Source: JAIBCL01 sp031411695 (lineage in GTDB: Bacteria > Verrucomicrobiota > Verrucomicrobiia > Verrucomicrobiales > Verrucomicrobiaceae). From it: a stretch of 13,680 bases of DNA. Shown here piece by piece: positions 1-6,787 of this stretch. Within the stretch, counting starts at the first letter, position 1. Each line of letters begins with the position of its first letter. The stretch is taken from NCBI GenBank assembly GCA_031411695.1, contig JANOBO010000181.1, positions 1 to 13,680 on the forward strand. Direction: 5' to 3'. The notes below the pieces were generated by a model. The model ran no database searches. It worked only from the letters and a program-made list of their open reading frames with translations, and was not told the DNA's origin. Both the position numbers and the translations under genes were made by a program.

Positions 1-3000
1 CTTTGTGGCGGTGTTGTTGGCGAATACCGGATCAATCGCCAAAGAGTTGACACTTGCCTGACAGGTGAGACTGCCGGCGGACTGCGGCAGCACGGTGATG
101 GTCAGAGTGGCAGAGGCTCCCGAAGCTAGTGTGCCGACGGATGCGCTGATGACGCTCCCCGAAACAGTGACGGTGCCTTGCGAAGCGGTGGCATTTTGCA
201 GCGTCTGGCTGTCTGAAAGAACGGCGTTCAAGATTGTGCCACCGGCTGAGTTCGGCCCTTGGTTCATTGCCTGGACCGTGTAAGTCAAAGCCTGCGAAAC
301 CGACGCCGGATTGGGGTTGGCCTGAATGGAAACAGCTAGGTCAGCAGGCGAAGCCGAAGGCACGAGTTGGCTGCTGTTCAAAATGACGATCGAGGACGCC
401 GTGCGGAATGCTAGACCATTGGCCCCCCACCGAATCAATCCAGCAGGCGAAGTGAAGACCGTGTTGGATGTGAGCCGGCGGATCACAGTTAATGCGGTGG
501 GATCGAAGGCGGCGATCTTGTCGTAGCTACTGGAGTATTGGCTCTGCGGCTCGACGAAAAATACACGGTTGCTTGACTGATCCGGACATGTCGGTCCCGA
601 CGTACCGAAGGACCCAAGCCGCCGCATTTGCGCGCCGTCGATGGCATCTCCGCCATTCGAGCAAACAAGATTTCCGTCGGACCTCATATCCGAAGAGTAG
701 CCGGCCATCAAACTGCCATTTACCTGCAATTCAGTCATCCCGCCTGCATCCAATTTCAGCTTTCTGAACCCGAACTCAGATGTCTCGTTGTTGTAGCCGA
801 AAAAGATTGTCGGGTCGGAGGACGGTTCGATCACGTTGCTCCCTGTGTGATCCTGCGTTTCAGTGGCGCGTTTCACACCGTTATCGTACACGGCCACACC
901 ATCGTGGCGCGGGGAAACACTTAACCTTTGTTGCGATACAACGAGGAGGTTGGGCTGGCTCGCGACGGTACTCATATCTTCGACATAGAGCGTTCCGTAG
1001 GACGGCGAAGTTCCGACCGCGAATGTCTGCCCCGCCGTCATTGATGAAAGCGTGATCCGGCTCACCGAGCCATTTCCATGAAGAGCGACATAAAGGAACT
1101 GGGCGTCTGATGTGATCGCAATCTTCCTGGGGTCGGTCGCCAACGTGAGGCCAGGAGTAATTTGCCCAGTCAACGGATCGATGATGACGAGCTGGTTGGC
1201 GAATGAACCAGCGCTGCTCGGCACGCTCGCGTACAATTTGTTCCGGCTTGAATCCCACACCATGTCCGCCGTTGTCAGCGAAATGACCCTCATCGTATCA
1301 AAGGCGTTGCTCTCACCACTCCGTCCACTGGCATCGTCTGCCCGTAGGCGTAGAGGCGTCGATGCAACCGCAGGCAGAGTTATCGACCCCGTCCATGTCG
1401 AACTCGCAAGCGTAGCAGTCGTCGGAGTTACGGCCAGCGTTGTGCCGTCCGGGAGTTTCAAGCTTAGATTGACCGTTCCAGCGAAGCCCGTAACCACATT
1501 TCCCTCAACGTCGAGCGGCGTCACGGTTGCGTTCACTGGCGATCCGATATTCACGATGTCCGCCAATGTGGCGAACCGGTAGGAGGCCACTTCATTGTCT
1601 CTAACCACCGTGGTCTTATTGGACGATGTAAAAGTCGGCGCAGTCGCCAGTATCGTCACCGTCCTACTGCCATCCATCGCAGCATTGTCTGGTGCCGTGA
1701 GAGTGTACGTCGCCGAAGTGGACCCGGCGGGAATTGACACCGAGGCGGGGAGAGTCAAGGCCGTCTCATTGCCACTGGCCAACAGGACGGACAGAGCGGA
1801 AGTCAGTGTGCCGGGTATGGAAACCGTACCGGTGGCAGTTCCTCCCTCAGAGACAGTCGCCGGCAGTGTGAGGTTCAGCGTCCGTGTCTCATTATCCACA
1901 GCGGTGGTCGTGGCCGTGACCGGTGTGGAACCGCTTGCCGATGCCGTCACGGTTACCAGCACGTCACCATCGATTTTTGTGTCATTCGTAGCGGTAGTGG
2001 TGAAAAGCATCTGCGTCTGATTCGCGGGGATTGTCACAGTTGACGGTATGGACAACTCTCCGGCGGGTGACTGGCTGATTGAGACTGTCATAGCCACGCT
2101 TGGTGCTCGGTCCACCGATACGGTAGCGTTGTTTGACGCGCCCACGCCCTCAGTAAGGGTTGAGGGCATCGTAAGGGTAAGCACCGGAGCATCGTCATCC
2201 ACGATGCTGACCGAAGCAGTGCCGGAGGTAGCTCCAGCCGCACTCCCCGTTACCGTGATGCTTCGAGTCAGATTGACCAAGCTGTCATTGACCACGGAAA
2301 AAGGAAACGAAACCCATGCCTGGCCCGCGCTCACCGTAACGGTCCCTGGCATTGCCAACTGTCCGCTGGGCGAAGTGGCCAGATTTACAGTGAGATCAGA
2401 AGCCGGTGGAAACGCTAGGAGAGCATACCCCGTATGGGGGCCGGTTCCCTCCAGCAGTGGGGTTGGTAATTCCAAAGCCACGCGCTGATCCTCGTCACCG
2501 GAAACTGACACCACATCGATCGCGATGCCATCGATAGGTGCAGGAGCATTATCGAACTCGCTGAAACGAATCTTGAAATTTGGGCCGAATGTTCCCCCAA
2601 GGGAAGATACGGAGCTATCCAAACTAACACTAAATGCCTGCCAACTGCTGCCGAGGGTCGAGAGATTGACCACCGTACGCCATGTAGTGCCGCCATCAAC
2701 GCTGATGGTGACAGCGTCAAAGTTGCGAGTTCCGGTGAAATTCGTTCCAGTAGGCGGCGCGTGTGTCTCATTGCCCAAACTTTTCGCTTGGAAACTGAGC
2801 ACCACATTCTTTTTGAAACTCAGGTTCAGGGTCAAAGAAGCCTCCGCCACTGAGGAGTTGGCATCTGTAACAGCATCGTCCAGCACCAAATGCTGCACAC
2901 CCTCCTGAGGACCAAAATCCGGGACTATCCGAACTCGCCCATCCCCTGTCGTCGATGCCGTCCAGGGTGACGATAGCGCCCCAGATTCAAAAGCATCTTG

Positions 3001-3087
3001 AAACAAAGTGCCTGCCTTAAGTGGGGCGACGGTTGTCGCAAAAAGTAAACACAACCGAGCAAGCACGGGGAAAGTCCTTCTTTTCAT
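1..3087 (-). CDS. Large secreted multidomain surface protein (jelly-roll, Calx-beta x3, Ig-like, beta-propeller, DUF11), 3' end outside window
   Basis: I read this minus frame by hand from the ATG at 3087 to base 1: 1029 codons with no stop. The gene runs off the left edge. Residues 1-25 are a Sec signal peptide (MKRR, hydrophobic core, likely cleavage after LKA). Residues 26-200 resemble a MAM-like jelly-roll (FQDAFESG start, VDGGTTW, then DGIAIDVV). Three Calx-beta-like repeats follow at about 203-299, 300-400 and 401-499; each ends in VDDD or RDNE/VDNE and contains an SxGxLxxPxxVTVxAGQ-like core. Residues 500-598 look like an Ig/filamin-type domain. Residues 600-895 look like a YVTN-type beta-propeller (NKLYASVP, LVIIDPLTGQI, ITSDAQFLYVAL). 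Residues 915-1029 are a DUF11 domain (ADLAVSIQANPNPASVSQ to DPVFANNTAT). It is probably an exported adhesin- or matrix-like protein. Its ligand is unknown. The start has no Shine-Dalgarno sequence. Confidence 0.85.
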   Translation of the reverse strand, partial: MKRRTFPVLARLCLLFATTVAPLKAGTLFQDAFESGALSSPWTASTTGDGRVRIVPDFGPQEGVQHLVLDDAVTDANSSVAEASLTLNLSFKKNVVLSFQAKSLGNETHAPPTGTNFTGTRNFDAVTISVDGGTTWRTVVNLSTLGSSWQAFSVSLDSSVSSLGGTFGPNFKIRFSEFDNAPAPIDGIAIDVVSVSGDEDQRVALELPTPLLEGTGPHTGYALLAFPPASDLTVNLATSPSGQLAMPGTVTVSAGQAWVSFPFSVVNDSLVNLTRSITVTGSAAGATSGTASVSIVDDDAPVLTLTMPSTLTEGVGASNNATVSVDRAPSVAMTVSISQSPAGELSIPSTVTIPANQTQMLFTTTATNDTKIDGDVLVTVTASASGSTPVTATTTAVDNETRTLNLTLPATVSEGGTATGTVSIPGTLTSALSVLLASGNETALTLPASVSIPAGSTSATYTLTAPDNAAMDGSRTVTILATAPTFTSSNKTTVVRDNEVASYRFATLADIVNIGSPVNATVTPLDVEGNVVTGFAGTVNLSLKLPDGTTLAVTPTTATLASSTWTGSITLPAVASTPLRLRADDASGRSGESNAFDTMRVISLTTADMVWDSSRNKLYASVPSSAGSFANQLVIIDPLTGQITPGLTLATDPRKIAITSDAQFLYVALHGNGSVSRITLSSMTAGQTFAVGTSPSYGTLYVEDMSTVASQPNLLVVSQQRLSVSPRHDGVAVYDNGVKRATETQDHTGSNVIEPSSDPTIFFGYNNETSEFGFRKLKLDAGGMTELQVNGSLMAGYSSDMRSDGNLVCSNGGDAIDGAQMRRLGSFGTSGPTCPDQSSNRVFFVEPQSQYSSSYDKIAAFDPTALTVIRRLTSNTVFTSPAGLIRWGANGLAFRTASSIVILNSSQLVPSASPADLAVSIQANPNPASVSQALTYTVQAMNQGPNSAGGTILNAVLSDSQTLQNATASQGTVTVSGSVISASVGTLASGASATLTITVLPQSAGSLTCQASVNSLAIDPVFANNTATK

Positions 3088-3325
3088 AGAGATGCTAGTC
3101 AAATTTAAATCCAAGGCTAATTCGCCTCACTATTATTGCTGGCCGAGTCTGACGGTTTGGCCAACAAGGTCAATGTCTTTTATGTATGTCTCATCGCTGC
3201 CGTTTCTTCTACGTCAGCGCCGAAGATGATTTCGGTGCGCGTGAGAACGACAACCGTCCTTCGAGCTGCCCTCAGCTCTGCATCAAGTACCTCCGAAGGC
3301 CATGGCTTGCTGAAGTGAGCAACGC
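3088..3325. other. Intergenic region upstream of the large secreted protein gene
   Basis: This 238-base gap separates two minus-strand genes, so it should hold the promoter of the large secreted protein gene. I found no convincing -35/-10 pair. The last 40 bases before the ATG at 3087 are AT-rich. A hairpin at 3217-3238 pairs GCGCCGAA with TTCGGTGC (one G-U pair) around a 6-base loop. On the minus strand one frame stays open from the end of the isomerase gene down to 3180 and has plausible codons, but it has no start of its own and no recognisable product. It may be chance or a decayed gene. Confidence 0.5.
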
Positions 3326-3329
3326 TCAC
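3315..3329. terminator. Hairpin overlapping the stop codon of the isomerase-like gene
   Basis: A perfect 6-bp inverted repeat, GTGAGC-aac-GCTCAC, covers the TGA of the minus-strand isomerase-like gene (stop at 3326-3328). No U-run follows on the minus strand, so it is not a classical intrinsic terminator. It may stabilise the mRNA 3' end or help pause polymerase, but that role is inferred from position only. Confidence 0.3.
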
Positions 3330-4204
3330 GCCAGCGCCTCTTTGCAATATTGGACGCACTTCGCCACTTCGGCGACGGCGGTGGAGCCTTTGGGGATCTT
3401 GTATTCCAGCTCGACCTCGGCGGGGAAGGTCCACTTCTCTTTGCGCATCAACTGCAGCACTTCCTTGATCGGTGTCTGGCCTTGACCCCAGGGCACGTTG
3501 CCGCCGTCGGCGGTGCGGTCCTTAAGGTGCAGGCTCACGATGCGGTCGTGATACTTCTCCAGCACGGGGATCGGTGATTTGCCCTTGGTGCCGGCGACGT
3601 AGTGGCCGATGTCGAGGTTGAAGCCGATGTATTGGCCGAGGTCCAGGATGGAGTCGAACTTGTCCATCTCCGGCAGGTTGTTCGTGTGGTTGTGGAAGCC
3701 GACCCAGATCTTGTGCTTGTCCGCAAACGGCGCGACGCGCGCGGCGAGGATGGCATTGCGCTCGGTGGTCACGCCGGTGCAGCCCAGCGCCTTGGCCACG
3801 AGGAAGCTGAACTCAATCTCCTCATCCGACTGGCCGAAGCCCATCTTGTGGATGTGAATGTTGACGCCCGCGTCGTTGAACATCTTCCTCAGCTCACGGC
3901 ACTTCGTGAGTTGCTGCTCACGCTCCGCGTCGGTGGCTTTTCCGCCGCCGATGCCAGCATAAAGCTGAATCGGTCCGCCCATGAGTTCGGTCTCGCTGAG
4001 GCCGTCATCGAGCAGAGCCTTGAGCGTCTCCTCGGCGGTCTTCGCCATGCTGCGGTAGCTATACGTGATGCAGCCAATGCGCACGCCGTTGAAGACGGAG
4101 TTGGGCTTGTCGGCGGCAGAAGCACGGTGGGGAAGCGTGAAGCCGGTGGCGGCTGCGACGGCAGTGCCGAGAAAGCTGCGGCGTGTGAGCGGGTTCGATA
4201 TCAT
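3326..4204 (-). CDS. Tat-exported sugar phosphate isomerase/epimerase-like protein (xylose isomerase-like TIM barrel)
   Basis: The protein has 292 residues when started at the ATG at 4204. The frame is open further up to 4369, but that would bury the export signal 55 residues inside, and the extra residues look non-coding. The N-terminus carries a twin-arginine signal: TRRSFLG at 7-13, a hydrophobic stretch, then cleavage near ASAA at 28-31. The body resembles the AP-endonuclease-2/xylose isomerase-like TIM-barrel family (PF01261). Likely metal and active-site positions are H171/H173 in FHNH, D198 and H201 in NLDIGH, H226 in SLHLKD and E263/E265 in AEVELE. Secreted members of this family are abundant in Verrucomicrobia and Planctomycetes and probably act on sugars or sugar acids; the substrate cannot be read from sequence. 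No sugar-catabolism gene is adjacent. No Shine-Dalgarno sequence is visible. Confidence 0.88.
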   Translation of the reverse strand: MISNPLTRRSFLGTAVAAATGFTLPHRASAADKPNSVFNGVRIGCITYSYRSMAKTAEETLKALLDDGLSETELMGGPIQLYAGIGGGKATDAEREQQLTKCRELRKMFNDAGVNIHIHKMGFGQSDEEIEFSFLVAKALGCTGVTTERNAILAARVAPFADKHKIWVGFHNHTNNLPEMDKFDSILDLGQYIGFNLDIGHYVAGTKGKSPIPVLEKYHDRIVSLHLKDRTADGGNVPWGQGQTPIKEVLQLMRKEKWTFPAEVELEYKIPKGSTAVAEVAKCVQYCKEALA

Positions 4205-4534
4205 TTGAAGGCGGAATTGAGGTGCGCTGCTTCGGCTGATTCCTGGAGAAATCAAGGCCGTGGAGTGCTTGGGCATCGCAGGCTTGCTCAAAATTGCCGG
4301 GGGAGTGCATCCGCCTCGCGGCGCGCGGGGTGAATGCGCCGACGATGAACGTGAACTCATCATCCCCACGCCCGCCTACCTCCTGGCCACCGCCCTGTGC
4401 GCTGCGAAGTCCGCAGGGGCGTAGTTGAACAACGAGTCTCGCTTTGACATCTTCAAGGCCGATTTCTTCGCCGCGGGGTCGGCGCGCGTGGATGAGTTGT
4501 TGTGCGCATTTCAGAGTCGGGCTAGATTTTCCCC
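4205..4534. other. Divergent intergenic region with a coding-like, broken plus-strand stretch
   Basis: This 330-base gap lies between two divergent genes. In one plus frame it is open from 4221 to the TAG at 4422-4424, and it continues in the same frame after that stop from 4425 to beyond 4530. Third codon positions are GC-rich in parts of both blocks. The first block ends with residues including DDERELIIPTPAYLLA, which recall the TPAYMLA segment near the C-terminus of ElbB-type DJ-1/PfpI proteins, although the rest of that family is missing. This could be a decayed gene remnant or chance. No promoter for the minus-strand gene was convincing. A weak plus-strand promoter candidate is listed separately. 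Confidence 0.3.
4500..4528 (+). promoter_or_regulatory. Weak sigma70-like promoter candidate for the Sel1-repeat gene
   Basis: TTGTGC at 4500-4505 and TAGATT at 4523-4528 are separated by 17 bases (3 of 6 and 4 of 6 matches to consensus). Transcription would begin almost at the ATG at 4535, giving a leaderless or nearly leaderless mRNA. The matches are weak, so this is tentative. Confidence 0.3.
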
Positions 4535-5698
4535 ATGCGACGGACTCTGCTTTTGTATTTTGTTCTGGCTTGTTGTTTTTTCACCGCCTGCGCCCATGTC
4601 AGTGCACAGCAGGCGCGCTTCGATGAAAAGGACATGCGGCTGTGGGCAGATCGTGGAGATCCCGACGCCCAGTTTGAACTCGGCCTGCGCCTCGTCACCG
4701 GCCAAGGCGTGGAAAAGAACGAGAAGCAAGGCATCGAGCTGATCCGCAAGGCCGCCGATCAAAACCACCTGCGCGCGCAGCATGCCATGGGCTCCCTCTA
4801 TGAAGAAGGCATGGGCGTGAAGGCGGACATGAAGCTGGCGCTCGAGTGGTATCGGAAAGCCGCCAACAATGGTTTCGCCTTGGCGCAGTTCAGCCTCGGA
4901 GTTCTTTATGAGACGGGCAAGGGCGTGGAGAAGGACGCAAAGGAGGCCGCGCAATGGTTCCGCAACGCCGCCAACCAGGATTTCCCGCCCGCGCAGAGCG
5001 CCTACGGTTCAAAGCTCGAGCGCGGTGACGGTGTGCCGAAGAGCACCTCCAAAGCAGCCCTTTGGTTTCTGCGTGCGGCGCAGGCTGACTACCCTCCCGC
5101 CATGACAAGGCTGGCGAACATGTACTACATGGGCGTCGGCGTGCCGGTGGACTACCGGCGCACGTCTGCGTGGTATCGCCGGGCCGTCAGGAGTGGTGAC
5201 CCGTGGGCGACGAATGACCTCGCTTGGTTCCTGTCCACCTGCCCGGACGAATCCTTCCACGATGCCGATGCCTCGTTAGCGCTCGCCAAGACAGCCGTGC
5301 GATTGATCGCAGAACAGACCGGAGAGCAGCGCCACGAGATGCTCGACACCCTGGCGGCGGCGATGGCGCGCACAGGAGATTTTTTGGGCGCGGTGCTTTG
5401 GCAGAAAAAAACGATCGCGCTGCTGGATGAGGACAAGGAGCGGGATGAAAAAGAGCGCGCTAAGTTGAAGCAGGAATTCACGGACCGGCTCAAGGCGTAT
5501 CAGAAGCAGCAGCCATACACGGAGAAGGCACCCACCGCCGAGCCGGGCGTGGAGCCGCTGCCCGGCGACACAATTTTGCAGGACGAATCCGTGCCGGAAA
5601 AGAAGCCGAAGCCGAAGTCAAAACCGAAAGCGGGTGGCGGCTCCGTCGTGTTCGTGGCACCGAGTCCAGGCATGGCCAGAAGCTTGGCGTGCCGTTGA
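4535..5698 (+). CDS. Exported Sel1-repeat (SLR/TPR-like) protein
   Basis: The protein has 387 residues. Residues 1-24 form an export signal. C19 lies in FTAC, a near-lipobox, while AHVSA at 20-24 would suit signal peptidase I, so it is either a lipoprotein or a soluble periplasmic protein. Five Sel1 repeats of 36 residues run from about 43 to 222, each with the pattern AxxxLGxxYxxGxGVxxDxxxAxxWxxxAA; the fourth and fifth are the most diverged. Residues 223-297 form a helical TPR-like cap (NDLAWFLSTCPD, then LDTLAAAMARTGDF). A charged helix follows at about 298-322, then a Pro/Lys-rich tail (KKPKPKSKPK at 356-365). Sel1 proteins act as protein-interaction scaffolds; the partner here is unknown. 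The next gene starts 22 bases downstream, which suggests co-transcription. No Shine-Dalgarno sequence precedes the ATG. Confidence 0.85.
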   Translation: MRRTLLLYFVLACCFFTACAHVSAQQARFDEKDMRLWADRGDPDAQFELGLRLVTGQGVEKNEKQGIELIRKAADQNHLRAQHAMGSLYEEGMGVKADMKLALEWYRKAANNGFALAQFSLGVLYETGKGVEKDAKEAAQWFRNAANQDFPPAQSAYGSKLERGDGVPKSTSKAALWFLRAAQADYPPAMTRLANMYYMGVGVPVDYRRTSAWYRRAVRSGDPWATNDLAWFLSTCPDESFHDADASLALAKTAVRLIAEQTGEQRHEMLDTLAAAMARTGDFLGAVLWQKKTIALLDEDKERDEKERAKLKQEFTDRLKAYQKQQPYTEKAPTAEPGVEPLPGDTILQDESVPEKKPKPKSKPKAGGGSVVFVAPSPGMARSLACR

Positions 5699-5720
5699 AT
5701 CCTCGATCCCCGCCGCGCCC

Positions 5721-6683
5721 ATGCCCACGCATCGATCCGCCTTCATCGCCGGGGCCTGCGCTTGGATTCTTCTCGCAGGATGCGACCGGCCTGCCGCGCC
5801 CCCTCCTCAGGGCCGCAAGATGATCGGCGCATCGTTGCTCACGCTGCAAAATCCCTTTTTTAAAGTCATCGGAGACAGCCTGACTGCAGAAGCCGCGGCA
5901 AACGGCTACGAGACGCTCGTGGTGAGCGCCGACAACGATGTGGCGCGCCAGAGCAATCAGGTGAAGGATTTCATCGTCAAGAAGTGCGCGGCCATCGTCC
6001 TCAGCCCTGCGGATTCAAAGTCCATCGTCCCCGTCATTCAGGAAGCCAACGCGGCTGGCATACCCGTTTTCACGGTGGATATCCCGTGCAACGAGCCGGG
6101 AGTGAAGATCGCCACGCAGATCGCGACGGACAATTTGGGCGGAGGAAAAGAGGCCGGCTTGGCGATGATCGAGGCGCTGGGTGCGCAAGGCGGGAAGGTA
6201 GGCGTGCTGGATCTGAAGCAGGTGGAGTCGTGCATCCTGCGTGTGAAGGGATTCAAGGAATCGATCACCGCGCACAATCAATCGGCAGCCGGGAAGATTG
6301 AGATCGTCAGCGAACTCGATGGCGGCGGAGCGAAGGACAAGGGATTCAAGGCCGCCGAGGACATGCTACAGGCGCACCCGGACATGCGCGGCATTTTTGC
6401 GATCAATGATCCCTCCGCGTTGGGAGCCCGGGCGGCATTGGAAAAAGCCGGCCGGGCTGATGCCGTGATGATCGTCGGCTTCGATGGCCAGCCAGAAGGC
6501 AAACAGGCCATCAAAGAAGGCAAGATCTACGCCGATCCCATCCAATTCCCCGACCGCATGGGCATCGAGATCGCGCGTGCGATCGTGAAGCACTCGAAGG
6601 GAGAGGAACTCCCAGCGCAGACGCTGATCCCGACCCAGCTCTACCGCAGGGCGGATGGGATGAGTGATCCCGATTTGAAGTGA
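5721..6683 (+). CDS. Sugar-binding ABC transporter substrate-binding lipoprotein (RbsB-like, Peripla_BP_4)
   Basis: The protein has 320 residues from the ATG at 5721. That start puts a lipoprotein signal at the N-terminus, with lipobox LAGC and the lipidated cysteine at residue 21. The open frame also extends to 5634, but that part overlaps the Sel1 gene. The mature region follows the RbsB/type I periplasmic binding fold throughout. It has an opening strand with NPFF, then DNDVARQSNQVKDF, IVLSPADS, GIPVFTVDIP, QIATDNLGGG, FAINDPSALGA and VGFDGQPEGKQAI, in the family order. Such proteins bind ribose, galactose or similar sugars and pass them to an inner-membrane ABC permease. No permease or ATPase gene is near, so the partner is elsewhere or the protein serves as a sensor. 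The ligand is not predictable. It sits 22 bases after the Sel1 gene and probably shares its transcript. Confidence 0.9.
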   Translation: MPTHRSAFIAGACAWILLAGCDRPAAPPPQGRKMIGASLLTLQNPFFKVIGDSLTAEAAANGYETLVVSADNDVARQSNQVKDFIVKKCAAIVLSPADSKSIVPVIQEANAAGIPVFTVDIPCNEPGVKIATQIATDNLGGGKEAGLAMIEALGAQGGKVGVLDLKQVESCILRVKGFKESITAHNQSAAGKIEIVSELDGGGAKDKGFKAAEDMLQAHPDMRGIFAINDPSALGARAALEKAGRADAVMIVGFDGQPEGKQAIKEGKIYADPIQFPDRMGIEIARAIVKHSKGEELPAQTLIPTQLYRRADGMSDPDLK

Positions 6684-6735
6684 CCCGCAGGTTCGCAGCC
6701 GGCCGCCCAGGAAGTCGGAAGATCCTGTGCCATCA

Positions 6736-6764
6736 TTTACAAAGCCGGACCGAGGCCTTAGAAT
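6736..6764 (+). promoter_or_regulatory. Sigma70-like promoter for the coiled-coil/TPR gene
   Basis: TTTACA at 6736-6741 and TAGAAT at 6759-6764 are separated by exactly 17 bases; each hexamer differs from consensus at one position. Transcription should start near 6771, leaving a 5' leader of about 17 bases before the ATG at 6788. It lies in the 104-base gap after the sugar-binding protein gene, so the downstream genes can be expressed separately. This is the best promoter match I found in the window. Confidence 0.6.
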
Positions 6765-6787
6765 TGCCGCCCTTTCCGTCCACCCAT

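Noticed and set aside
65..2908. Several plus-strand open frames rich in valine and serine across the left 3 kb
   Set aside because: They lie antisense to one uninterrupted minus-strand frame of 1029 codons with signal peptide and clear repeat domains. Their composition is that expected from reading Thr/Ser/Val-rich coding DNA backwards.
3602..4333. 243-residue plus-strand open frame
   Set aside because: It is antisense to the Tat-exported isomerase-like gene, which has motifs in family order; the antisense product shows none.
4205..4369. N-terminal extension of the isomerase-like protein
   Set aside because: It would place the twin-arginine motif about 60 residues in, and the added residues are Ser/Pro/Arg-rich noise. 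The ATG at 4204 is better.
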